The notes under the pieces were generated by a model that worked only from the letters and a program-made list of their open reading frames with translations, was not told the DNA's origin and did not search any database. The position numbers and the translations under genes are program-made. 64,000 bases of DNA, taken from assembly GCA_003550325.1 (NCBI GenBank), contig QKWP01000053.1, positions 149,298 through 213,297 of the forward strand, written 5' to 3'. This DNA comes from Gigaspora rosea (Eukaryota; Glomeromycota; Glomeromycetes; Diversisporales; Gigasporaceae). Of the stretch, positions 32,985 to 44,170 are shown one piece after another (the first letter of the stretch is position 1; each line of letters opens with the position of its first letter).

Positions 32985-34820
32985 CAGGGATAGCATGTTA
33001 TGATATTGGACATTTGGACAATTTGGATATTTGGACATTTGGACAATGTCCAATTGTCCAAATAATTTTGATTAGACATAGTAACTTTTTTTATTGGACA
33101 TTAAAAAAAATTAATTTAATCTTGGCCTAAATTAAACTTAATTCAGACCAATATTTACTTATACAAAATATCTTTAATATACTTATATTTAAAAAGTATA
33201 CTAATAATAATAATAATTATTATTATTATTATCAAAAGAATTTAATATTTTTGCGCATGTGCACTGTAGCACACCTCATATGATTTGGTGTAATGTGAAA
33301 TCAAAATGACCAAAATAACCCATTTTTTTTGTTAGTTAGAGTTAGGGTAATGTTAGAATAGTGTGTAGACAATTAAAGGGTTTTATAGTAAAATTTTGCA
33401 AGAAATTTTTTTTTTAGAGCATGAAGAGTGGTTTTATAAGTAAAATTATAAACCACAGACGATTTTTTAAAAGATCACTATTTTTTCTTGATTTCACATT
33501 ACATCTGATTCTACGATCTGATTGGTTTATCAGATAGGTGCATTACAATACAGCATTAAATTACATAAAATATGCATATATACATATAGATTCATACTAC
33601 TAGATCAACTTAAATTCTATTTTACTTACAATATTTATATTTGATATTGGCTAATAAAATATGATTAATCAAACAGAATTTTAGAAACTGTAAAATGATT
33701 GTATTTCAAAAAAAATAATAACAATAGTTGATTTTATTTTTTTATAATTTTAAAATAAAAGCATATTATAAAAGAAAACACACCAATACAAAAAATCAGG
33801 AGTAGTTTTTTTTAAGATATAATTGATTTTTAGTCAATTGCAAATAGTTATTATATAGTAAAATCTAAATTCTGCTAGAAAATAGATAATTGGCACTTAA
33901 GTAAACTTGTTTAGAAGACTATGATACATACATACTAAAAGTTTCATCAAATTTGGAGCAGTTTTTATTATTTGACTTTTAATTTTTAAATTCAATGAAT
34001 ATATTTTGTTAATAAAATTTTAATAATATAAAAATTCAAAACCAATTAATAAAAAATTCTTTAACTTTGTTAAAAATTTTAGAGAATATATATTTTGATC
34101 TCCTGAATAAGTTTTACTTAAGTGACTATAATTGATTTGCATAGTAAAGTTTGGACTTTACTATGTAGCAACTATTGTTACTCGTGTGGTAGCTTATTTT
34201 CAGGTCAAAGATGTTTGTGTTTTTTGACTAAAACAGAGAGGACAACTTATTTTTAGCTTTTGTTATCATATTATTAAAATTGTCCAATAAAACTATTGGA
34301 CAATTGGACATATGTCCAATTGACAATTTGAACATATGGGTGTCTCCAATTAAAACAGCCCATATTTACATATATTTTATTTTGAGATAATTGAGTTTAA
34401 TCACTTGTTTTGATTTTTGGACTGATCCGGGATTAATCAAATTTCACGATGTTGATTGGTTAAAGATAGCAGGTGACTATCAGATAATCTCGTGACGTAT
34501 TGGCTCTACGCAGCCTTATGTAATTTTTCTTTTTACATTATCTTGATTTTTTATTATGCCAATCGACTTTCATTTATAATTAAAAAAAGTCAATAATGTC
34601 AAAATTTTATGAATCTAACGAAAACTCATTTTCAAAAAAATGTAAATATGGGCTATTTTAATTGGAGATACCCAATATATCCAAAAATCTTACAATTTAT
34701 TTGACATTGTCCAATGCCTAAAGGTCCAAAAAATTATTTGAACATTTGGACTATATCCAAATGTCCAAATGTCCAATTGTTCAATTAAATTTATTTGGAC
34801 ATTGTTCAATGCCAACCCTG
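32985..34820. mobile_element. 1.84-kb hAT-like element with perfect 8-bp target duplication
   Basis: Tips CAGGGATAGCATG and, inverted, CAGGGTTGGCATTGAAC. Both sides are flanked by ATTTTAAC (32977-32984 and 34821-34828). The ends are arrays of the word TTTGGACA/TGTCCAA: at least seven copies in the left 90 bases and a similar set on the right, with inner sets at 34270-34345 and 34670-34740. No transposase frame remains. It contains a MITE at 33247-33552 and a segment (34060-34130) resembling the arm unit of the 16433 double palindrome. Confidence 0.9.
33247..33552. mobile_element. MITE, GGTGTAATGTGAAA family, nested in the hAT element
   Basis: Left GCGCATGTGCACTGTAGCAC, then GATTTGGTGTAATGTGAAAT; the right end inverted reads GCTGTATTGTAATGCACCTA, then CAGATGTAATGTGAAATCAA. 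The core has GAGTTAGGGTAATGTTAG and TTTTGCAAGAAATTTTTTTT. It is younger than its host element. Confidence 0.75.
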
Positions 34821-34828
34821 ATTTTAAC

Positions 34829-35544
34829 ATTTGGTTATATGATTTACTTGGATTTTTAAAGTGCTGTTAAACATTAATTATATTTATTTTCGATCCATTA
34901 AAGAATGTTTTTTTTCTTTAATAATAAATATTTAATATTTGATTAAAAATTTCATAAGCAAGAAAGTTGTATATATTATATTAAAAAATTAATGAAAAAT
35001 GAAAAAGATTTATTTAAAATTAAATATTCGAAAGCTTTTAGTAGATTAAAAAAAAAAAAACTGACCCTCTATTATACTATATTATATACAAGATAAAAAA
35101 TAAAATTTTTTATTAATCAAAAAAAAAATACAAAATGCTAAATACATATAATCTTCCCAAAACTTGGCACAGATTAAAATAGTATTTTTAATTGTACCAT
35201 TTTCAATAAAAAAATAAAGCAATCATTGCTTTTTAATCAACTGATAGAATTATAAATATTCAAATACCTTCTTTTTATTCTTTTTGATCCCAACACTATT
35301 TTAGCAATCTTCAACTTTATTTATTCAATTAGATTACCCATTTTTGCAGATTTTTTATAACATTTGAATGCTTTTTTTTTGTCCTTTTTGACTCTGATTT
35401 CTTCATTACCAGGAATTTTGTCAGTACTTTAACCTTCATAACTACTGAACTACAAGAATTTCGTTAGTACCTAAATCTTTATAACTACATGTATTTGCTT
35501 ATAACATACTGTAATTTTCAAAATGAATTTTTAGTTGTGGAAAC
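34829..35544. other. Intergenic, no gene seen
   Basis: AT-rich, with a CTTTTTGAC/CTTTTTGATC word repeated near 35280-35395. Nothing recognisable. Confidence 0.45.
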
Positions 35545-36213
35545 TAGGGATATTAGTCGACTCAGAGTTAGTCGACTTAGTCGACTTAGCTGACTAAGTT
35601 GGTCGATTTTTCAAAAAGTCAGCTTAGTCGACTAAAGACCCGATTTAGACTAGCCTACCTGAAAATTGTAAATTTTTAATTAGCATTTAGCCTTTTACAG
35701 AAATGCATGATATGATTTCAGTATCAAATAAAACTTGATCAAAGCACATATAGCTTAAACCTTTTATAATAATCATTTAAAATACGTTAATTATTCAAAT
35801 TATATGTTAAAGCAGGAAGTAAATTGCATGCTGCTTTCTCAATCAACTATTACAAACCAAATTATGCAATTAAGTTAGATTAAAAAGTTTTTTATTAATA
35901 TAAAATGAGCAATGTTTATTTACAAATATTTGGATCATAAACATTAGCGTAAGCTATCAATAAAGATCATTTATATCTTTATGCATGATGTTTCAAATAC
36001 AAAGTTTAAATAGCAGAGTTCTTTTTTGATTTTTAACAGCTGTCAGGAGTGCGTCGAGTGTGACTCGGGTATTAACATACTATGTCATTTTATTAAATAA
36101 ATAAATAAATAAATAAATAAAAAGACTTCTATATTTAGTCAACTAAGCCGATTTAGCTGATTTTTATAAAATCGGCTTAGCCAGTCGATAAATTTAGATT
36201 GACTAATACCCTA
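35545..36213. mobile_element. 669-bp hAT-like element with perfect 8-bp target duplication, GTCGACT word ends
   Basis: Tips TAGGGATATTAGTCGACTC and, inverted, TAGGGTATTAGTCAATC; both flanks are GTGGAAAC (35537-35544 and 36214-36221). The left 100 bases hold at least seven AGTCGACTTAG-type words in both orientations; the right end has AAGCCGATTTAGCTGA words. An AAAT microsatellite lies at 36088-36120. No coding frame. Confidence 0.92.
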
Positions 36214-36646
36214 GTGGAAACTACAAAATTTTGATTTCAATGTACCAAAGATAAATATATATTGCAAGATCTAAATATGTGCTGCAAGATCTAAGCTATA
36301 AGATCTAGACAAAAGCTAAGTGTGCATCATAGGATCTAAACAAACTAAAAAGTTAAACTTTGTAAAGTTTAAATTTTTAAAAAATTAAAAAAGTTTTAAT
36401 TTAAAATTAACTTCCCTTATTTTTTATTAAATTTGATTCTTTCTAAAAAAACTCATGGGTTTTGAGGTAGACTCATGGATTTTATTATATTCTCTAGAAG
36501 AGACAACAAATTTGACATGTGATTTTGGTGTACATTTTTTATTTACATCCAATCAACATGTGACTTTTGCAGATCATTTTGGAGACTAATTATTTAGGTC
36601 CAATTCTATAAATCAACCAATATGTTATATTTTATATCAATTATTA

Positions 36647-36994
36647 TAAAACGCATCTATGGTATTGAACACTATAGGCAAATTAGATTTGCAAATCCGT
36701 GTAACAAAAGCAAAAAAATAAATTTTTATAAAACAAAAAATAAATTTTAATTACTTTAGGATTAGAGTGAGCCTGGGATTTTATTGAGGGCATTAGTATA
36801 TACAAAATTTAGCAAAAAATTTTTTTTATTAGAGCCCCAAAGGTGGTTTCATAAGCAAAATTTTGAGATATAAATGGTTTTTTAAAAAATAAACAAAAAA
36901 AAATGAAATTTTATGTTATACCTAATCTTAAATTTTATTGGCTATTCTAATAGTTTTGTATAACATGGTGTTCAACACCATAGGTGCATTTTAG
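36647..36994. mobile_element. MITE, ~350 bp, AACACTATAGG ends
   Basis: Left AAAACGCATCTATGGTATTG AACAC; the right end inverted AAAATGCACCTATGGTGTTG AACAC. The core shares GGTTTCATAAGCAAAATTTT and AGCAAAAAATTTTTTTTATT with the 13634 family. Confidence 0.75.
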
Positions 36995-37270
36995 TAAACT
37001 TGTTTTATATAGCTTCTAAATATAAATGATATAATTTGTATGCAAATAAATATTATTTTAAACTATATTAAAATAGCAAATAGCTATTGAGATATTTATA
37101 AAAGATATATATAAAGATTTGAAAGTTAGCTAAGAGGTATGCTTTCAGTCTAATTAAAAATAAGGCAACAGTACTACTAAACTCTGAAAAAACAAGATTC
37201 TGGAAGGATAATATTCTAAAAACTAAATTTTTAAAAAAATTCATTTTTAGAATTCTTTTTGGATTAATGA

Positions 37271-37543
37271 TTTTGTAGCCGTAGGTTACTGTAACTCGTA
37301 ACTAAGATCAGGTGTAATGTGACTATCAATAACTTTTCTATAAGAATAAAACCGTGCAATTAAGGTTAAAGTTATGTGAGGCTAGGGGTTAGAGAAGGCT
37401 ATAGTTTATAAAAATTTAGCAAGGAAGCAATTTTTGGCAAAACGAATGTTTGTTTTGACTCTTCCCAAATGTGTACCATTACACCTTATCTTAGAATTTG
37501 ATTGGTTGATTGGGATGCAGTTACAGTAATCACGGTTACAAAT
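37271..37543. mobile_element. MITE, ~270 bp, GGTTACTGTAACT ends
   Basis: Left TTTTGTAGCCGTAGGTTACT GTAACT; the right end inverted ATTTGTAACCGTGATTACTG TAACT. GATCAGGTGTAATGTGAC sits inside the left end and TTACACCTTATCTTAGA inside the right, linking it to the GGTGTAATG group. Confidence 0.75.
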
Positions 37544-37985
37544 TTACTAACTCATTTTTTTAGGATTTAGTTTTTGGGATATTATCTTTTCAGGATTTTG
37601 TTCTTTTAGGATTTAGTAGATTGGAATTTATACTATTAAGATTTTGATATTTGGGATATTGACACAAAATCAATGTTTGTTATAACTCATTATAATTGCA
37701 ACAGGTTATAGAATTGTTTTCACACATCTAAAAATATTTATAAATAATATATATCATACTTGCAATGTTTTAATAAAAAATGGTTTGAGTTTATCAACTT
37801 TTTCAAGTAGAATCTTGGCTTACACCAAGGCATAAACTATGTCTACATTAAACATTTTGCACTCTTCTCAACAAATATTAGCACTAGAGATATTTTGATT
37901 TGTTTTTTGTGATTTTTTTCTTTATAATCATTTTTTTATGCTTATTAGTTTTTAAATGTTGTTCAAGTAAAAACCTATTTTTATG
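37544..37985. other. Intergenic, short GGATTTxG repeats
   Basis: 37560-37665 repeats TTTTAGGATTTAGT, TTTCAGGATTTTGT and similar words. No gene. Confidence 0.45.
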
Positions 37986-38224
37986 GCTTAGAAAGGACCC
38001 CGGACAATTATATTTAATCTGGTATGTATGAAATGAGGTAAATTTTTTTAAAAAAATTTAAAAGGTGGCATGTAAAAAATGAGTTTTTTAGAAAAATGTG
38101 GGGGTAAAAAGAGGTAAATAAAAAAATAGTGGTAGGATGTTTTATAGGTAAATTTTTACAATTTTTAAGGTAGTATGATATAATGAGGTAAATTATTATA
38201 CTATTATAGAATGTAGTGCTCCTA

Positions 38225-38335
38225 GGTCCGGACCAGACTCTGACTCTAAATTTTACTAATTTCAGACTTCAGACCAGACTATGAGTCCAGTCCGGGTCTG
38301 GTCCGAATTCTGCAGACTGGTCTGAGTCCGAATAT
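38225..38335. repeat. Word array of GGTCTGGTCC / GGACCAGACT type
   Basis: TCCGGACCAGACTCTGACTC, CAGACCAGACTATGAGTCCA, GGGTCTGGTCCGAATTCTGC, GACTGGTCTGAGTCCGAAT: the same word in both orientations. It looks like one end of a further hAT-type element embedded in 37994-39408. Confidence 0.65.
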
Positions 38336-38356
38336 ATTTATATGTATTTTTTGGCG

Positions 38357-39150
38357 CTGAACAAGTTTACTTAGTGCATTTTGTTAGAATAAATTAGTAA
38401 AATTCTATGAATCATAAGATTTTATAGAATTTTATTAATAAAATTTTATAAAATCTTATAATTCACAAATATTTATTAATTAATTCTAACAAAACGCACT
38501 AAGTAAACTTGTTCAGCACCTAAACATACATTAAATCGGCAGGGTTGTTTTTATTTTACTTGAAATTTGGAGAAAAGATGCATAATTTTGGATTTTTGAT
38601 CAAAAAAGTCAAATTTAAGCATCTTTTCTCCAAATTTCAAGTAAAATAAAAACAACCCTGCCGATTTAATGTATTTTTAGGTGCTGAACAAGTTTACTTA
38701 GTGCATTTTGTTAGAATTAATTAATAAAAATTTGTGAATTTTAAGATTTTATAGAATTTTACTAATAAAATTCTATAAAATCTTATGATTCACAAAATTT
38801 TACTAATTAATTCTAACTTAATGCACTAAGTAAACTTGTTCAGCACCTAAAAATACATTAAATTGGCAGGATTGTTTTTATTTTACTTGAAATTTGGAGA
38901 AAAGATGCTTAAATTTGGCTTTTTTGATCAAAAATCCAAAATTAAACATCTTTTCTCCAAATTTCAAGTAAAATAAAAACAACCCTGCCAATTTAATGTA
39001 TTTTTAGGTGCTGAACAAGTTTACTTAGTGCATTTTGTTAGAATTAATTAATAAAAATTTGTGTATTTTAAGAATTTATAGAATTTTACTAATAAAATTC
39101 TATAAAATCTTATGATTCACGAAATTTTACTAATTATTTCTAACTTATTT
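38357..39150. repeat. Alternating hairpin array A-B-A-B-A, period 327 bp
   Basis: Hairpin A (160 bp, 38357-38516) begins CTGAACAAGTTTACTTAGTG and ends with its inverse. Hairpin B (167 bp, 38517-38683) begins CACCTAAACATACATTAAAT and ends with its inverse. The A units start at exactly 38357, 38684 and 39011. The last A is degraded after about 140 bases. Arms of B pair over about 70 bases (GGCAGGGTTGTTTTTATTTT). Divergence between units is a few percent. Confidence 0.95.
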
Positions 39151-39416
39151 ATTTTACTTGAAATTTTGAGCATTAAGATTATTCTAATAAATTATCACTT
39201 TATAAAATTTAAAATTTATCTTAATTTGGTCAAGCTATAGAAAATAAAAATTATTTGTATCTGGTAGGTAAAAGTTTAGGTAAATTTTAGAATTTTTATA
39301 TGTAGTATGTATAAAAGTGGGTATAAAATCTAAAAATTTTTGGGGTAGATTTTTTCAAATCTTATAATTGGATTGCATACCACATTATATATAATTGTCC
39401 GGGGTCCTGCTTAGAA

Positions 39417-40690
39417 TAATTTTCCAGAAAGCACAACCCAATTTTTATTATTGGCGTGAAAATTGTTTTTGTACTCTTTGTTTTTATTAATATAGTCACT
39501 TGGGATAAACATTTTAAAAAAAATTGAAATTAAAAAAATAAAAATGAACTCTTATAATTCATTTGGCCGTTATTTAAGATCAACTAATAGTGAATACAAT
39601 TGAGGTTTACATTGTCGATTCTCTCTAATACAAAGAATGAGATTTGATACTAAGAGAGAAACTAATTTCGGATAGTTTCGATTTATTTGGAATAAACATT
39701 AAGACCTTTTTTGGCAAAGAATTTGAACGAAATATAATCATATTTATTTAGTAAATATAAAGATTAATTTTATCATATACTATAATAGAAACTATTGGTA
39801 ATTAGTTTCACTTGTAATATTACTTTTAAAAGGCTTCTAAAGAAATCTTTATCATTATATACTGTGGCGCATATAGCACATATTATCTACGAAAAAATGA
39901 AACATATGCACGTATTTGCACATCATATTTTTCAGTCCACTCTCTTACAGAATTGTGAAACAAAACTTTCACATGATTGAATCATGTTTTTGACATGAAC
40001 AATCATAGCTTCGGATAATTTTGGGTTCTTTGAATTGAGTCTAAAATACGGGCGATTACATTGGCGAAACTAGTATCACCTGAATTTTGGGCTCGGATTT
40101 GGCGAAATATTTGGCATTGCCCGAAATATTATTGTAAGTTACTGAAAAATTATAATAAACCCATTGCAAAAATGAAATTTTAGAGAATCAACAATTCTAG
40201 ATTTACTTTTGGCATTCAAATCATAAAGATACAACAAACGAGTTACGATATTAAATCAGAATATTCGCAATGTCTTGATTACCACGTATTGTTATTAATT
40301 CATATATCGATTGCGAAATTATTATAATATTATTACGACTTTGATCATGCAAAAGAACCAAATATCGCAATAAATATAATGCCACGTTGTGGAAATTTAC
40401 AGATTTGCCAATCATATGAATGATCGAGAATGTTCGCGATGGTTGCATATTTCGAAAAATAAATTAAGAATGTCATACGATAATATGACATTCATACAGA
40501 TAGTAATGATCGATATTTGAAAACCTGTCTTACTTTAAATGACAAGACAATTATTGCAATGAAATCGTCATACCGTATAAATCGTAACTCTTTCCAAAAA
40601 TGAACAAATGAAAATCATTACTCACTAAAATAGGAATCAGCATAGGCACATCAAACAATTGAACGGAATCAATTGTATTGGTGCACTCCA
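39417..40690. other. Intergenic, no gene seen
   Basis: Slightly less AT-rich than its left side. Short frames are not supported by any domain or codon pattern. No bounded repeat was found. Confidence 0.5.
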
Positions 40691-40691
40691 T

Positions 40692-40955
40692 AAAAAGCCG
40701 ACCCATTTTTGATTCCTTATTTGGAAATGTATCAAAAATGCAGAAACTAAGATTAGTGTTAGGGTTGGGGTTAGGTTAGGACAAATATTAGAAGTAAAAT
40801 TACTCACCCGACATTTTTTATGGTGCTTCAAGATAGGTTTAGGCACATATTTGGTTTTTTTTTCTTTTTTTTTTTTTCTTCGTAAAAATTACGATTTGAT
40901 TTGTTAATCGATGTAAATCTTCCAAATAAGGAAATCGAAAAATGGGTCGGTAATA
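40692..40955. mobile_element. MITE, ~265 bp, CCGACCCATTTTT ends, telomere-like core
   Basis: Left CCGACCCATTTTTGATTCCT TATTTGG; the right end inverted CCGACCCATTTTTCGATTTC CTTATTTGG. The core contains GTGTTAGGGTTGGGGTTAGG. The exact outer ends and target duplication are not resolved. Confidence 0.7.
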
Positions 40956-43330
40956 TCGGTCCCATATAAGTACTGTTCCGAAATAACCTTAATAGAACAA
41001 CGTATTACAAGCAAGGCTAATAGCAAAATTTTAGTAAGTTTCAAAAATAACCAAAAAGACGGTTCTCATATAAGCCAATTACAAATTGTGCATCACTAAC
41101 CGCCGGTGTTGTCAAATGGACTAAGAGACGTATTTTCAGTTGAAATTAGACATTTGTCTAATTTCTAATTTCAACTGTATTATGTCCAATTAGTTCAATT
41201 GCTAACGCTAAGTCAAGGTAGTCTAATATAATTCATATTTGGGGTAGCCAATGAATAATTCAATTTCTAAAAAAGAATAACTAATCAGTGAACGCAAATT
41301 TGGCTGTATTTACTAAGTTTCGTAAAATGCCGCTAATTTACCGTAATGTCAAGCATTTCTGACATATAATTTGCATTCTGGCTAGAGATCCTAAATTTTC
41401 TACATGTAAAAATTGAATTTGAGTCTCATTCCAATGATGATAGGATAAAATTTGACCGTTTAACCTATAACACGTACGTACGTACATGTATGAGAAACAA
41501 ATCACGCCATTAGCATGGAATTATTATTAGGGATGCTAATACTGTTTTTACAGTGTTAGTACAAGTTTTAAACGAATATATATTTTTTTAACAGCGCATT
41601 TAAACCTTTTTTTTATGAGAGAAAATTTTTAGTCGATGGCTGATCAATATATGTATATTTCGGGGTCCTAATTAATCATCAAAATATTTAAATTTAAAAT
41701 TTTAAAAAGAGTGTACTTATTCTAGGGTGGGGGGCATGAACAAATTTTGCCATAAAGATAATTGTGACAATCAATCAATGGATCAAACATTATTAATTGA
41801 TCAAATATGACTACCAAAGCCGTTTATAATTTAAGGATGCATACGATTAATTATCATTATTATTTTATATTTAATTACATCTGAGTGCTTTAAAAATATA
41901 TTACTTGTTTGCATAATGAGCAGGTAAATTTATTCTTTAATGCTTTAGACCATAAGCTCCAATACGATATTAGTTTTTTTTTTTACTTTCTTGTAACTAT
42001 GTTGATTAGATTATTATGAATTAATAATTATAAAAAGGGTTGTATCTATTGCTAGGAATTCTTATATGCAGTTAGCATTTGTTTCATGTGACCCCATTCA
42101 GTAAACTTTAAATATTTTGCTATAATGATTAATGATGAAAATTTTAATTTTATGCAGATTTCAAATGGTAAGTTATCCGACAAACTCATATTATCATGAA
42201 ATTATTTCTTGTTATTTTTTTTTATGTGTTATGATGTAAACATGTTTATTCAAATTAAAACTCAGCAGATAACTCCCTACGAATCATGATCATAAATTGC
42301 CGGATAGCACCATTATTGGGCAAATTGGCGAATACAATAATTTTACAAATGTTTGGCTATACGTGCCGCAGAGCGGCATGTGATCATTTGCCAAATTACC
42401 GTTATTCTTCAATTTTTGCCCAAATGTATACTTAACACAACGTAAGGTTTCGAAGGGAAATTTCCATCTTATGCGCATCTAATCGAATGGGTTAAAAATT
42501 AGGTTATCGATTTATCGTTCATGATCTTTTAATACTGCAAATCAAGAAAAATACAATTATTTACTAAATGGGGCAATTAAATAATCTTAGCTGTAACCAG
42601 TTTCATCAGAACATCAAATATAACTTTGTGAGAAAGGTTTAAAACGAATGCTACCAGGTATGAATCCAACCTTGAATTTATCTTTCATCGTTTAAAATTC
42701 AAGAAATTTATTGCTTGTAATGATATAAAATCGGGAATGAAAATTTTGATAAGACGGCCAATAATGTATTCGCCTTTTATTGCGTGAATCATATAATCAG
42801 GTTTTTTTGGTATAAGTTCTGTGAATAAGAATTCTGATTTGCTATTTATTATTTGGCAGCACTCAAATAAATTTTTTACGTGTTGCATATTTATTTACCT
42901 GATAATCCATGATCTTGAATTCGACCTTTAGATTATCAACGTTTTAACGTGGATGTACCCGTTAAAAGTCAAATTTGTTGAATAATTTAAAGTTTTAAGA
43001 TTACATTATTAAACACATGAATCTTTATTTATGAATTGATGGATTTTGAGTTTACGCTATTGATCGAAATGTGCCTATATTGGGTTTTGGTCATTAACCC
43101 AAACTAGGTAGAAATACTGATTCCCAAATCTAAACTAAGTAGTAAAGCCGAAACAAAAAAAGAATTTGGGTTGCACCCTAATAGAATTCAACACATGAGG
43201 AAGAAGAAAATCGAAAATATTAAAAACTAATGCTTAAGTTGATTTTATACATTAATTAAGAATGACGGAACGAAATTAAATGACAATCTATTTATAGTCT
43301 CTAATGCCAAAACTCTAACTCTAAATTTAG
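40956..43330. other. Intergenic, no gene seen
   Basis: 41108-41225 has a possible hAT-type pair (CGGTGTTGTCAAATGGAC against the inverse AGCGTTAGCAATTGAACT) around AAATTAGACATTTGTCTAAT words, but without a target duplication. 41465-41480 is an ACGTACGTACGTACAT run. The remainder is unrecognised. Confidence 0.45.
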
Positions 43331-43735
43331 GTTACGGAAATCCATTTTTCTGAAATACCATTTCGACGAAGTTGTAATACCGACAATCCGTTTTACTAAC
43401 AAAGCATAAATGGATCCATGATATTTCATCGACAATCAATTCATCGATATCTTGTCTCACTGGCAAGTTTATTTCACCGTCAATTATTTTATCAAGTTTT
43501 TTTAAAAAAATTGCACTAGCATTAACTCTAATTTTAAATCTGACCTTAAAGACAATGACCAGAATTACTTTGTAGGTGAGATGACTGTCAGTGAAATAAA
43601 TTGTCGGCGAACTAAGTTGTCGGTGAAACGATTGTCAATGAAATGAGCAGAGCTTGAAATGATTTTGTCGGGAAAAATGGATATTGGTGTAATAGATTCG
43701 GAGAAATAGCATTTCGGGAAGGTGGGCTTCGGAAA
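43331..43735. mobile_element. ~400-bp inverted-repeat element with TTTCACCGACAAT words
   Basis: The left end ATTTTTCTGAAATACCATTT CGACG pairs with the right end (inverse CCTTCCCGAAATGCTATTTC TCCG). Between them the word TTTCA(T/C)CGACAAT recurs about four times on the left and in inverse form on the right (ATTGTCGGCGAAC, GTTGTCGGTGAAAC). It ends about 430 bases before the BTB gene. No target duplication is resolved. Confidence 0.65.
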
Positions 43736-43964
43736 GTGAGCAACAACACTAAATTTACGCTCTTAGTGTTTATTTACATAATTAAAATTCCCTTTTTGGT
43801 TTGTATTACTCGAGAAAATAAGTGATGGCTGAGGGAACCCTTATTGCGTCAAGTGATACAAAAATTACGTTTTTAAGAACATGCATATTTACGCGTAATC
43901 TGAAGATCATCATATGTTATCGCTATGTTTCGGACACATAATACAACTGACCTTTGATTTAAGA

Positions 43965-44110
43965 TTGTCAGGGCCCAGCCAAATTTTTCCTTATATCGAG
44001 GTTTTCTTAAATCAAAGGTTTTTTATGATAAAATTTTCAATTGGGACTCATAAAATCATCCTTATATCAAGAGTTTCTTATATCGAAGGTTTCTTATTTC
44101 GTTTGAAAGT
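43965..44110. repeat. TTATATCGAGGTTTTCTTA repeats next to the BTB gene start
   Basis: CCTTATATCGAGGTTTTCTT, TAAATCAAAGGTTTTTTATG, CCTTATATCAAGAGTTTCTT, TATATCGAAGGTTTCTTATT: four related ~18-base words. They end about 60 bases before the ATG, so they probably lie within the promoter or leader. They resemble ends of pogo-like elements. Confidence 0.55.
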
Positions 44111-44170
44111 ACTTTTACTACATATTCACCTAGTCGATCATTAAAGATATTACGCTTAATATTAAATAAA

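Larger units (their letters stand above)
37994..39408. mobile_element. 1.4-kb hAT-like element with perfect 8-bp target duplication, carrying a hairpin array
   Basis: Tips AGGACCCCGGACAATTATAT and, inverted, AGGACCCCGGACAATTATAT: identical over 20 bases. Flanks GCTTAGAA at 37986-37993 and 39409-39416 match exactly. Inside the left end, AAATGAGGTAAATTTTT words repeat. 38225-38335 is a CCGGACCAGACT word array, and 38357-39150 is the alternating hairpin array. No coding frame. Confidence 0.92.

Noticed and set aside
41104-41225. hAT element around AAATTAGACATTTGTCTAAT
   Set aside because: Tips are only approximate and no 8-bp duplication is found.
43914-44144. 76-residue frame just before the BTB gene
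   Set aside because: Covers the TTATATCGAGG repeats; no evidence of coding.
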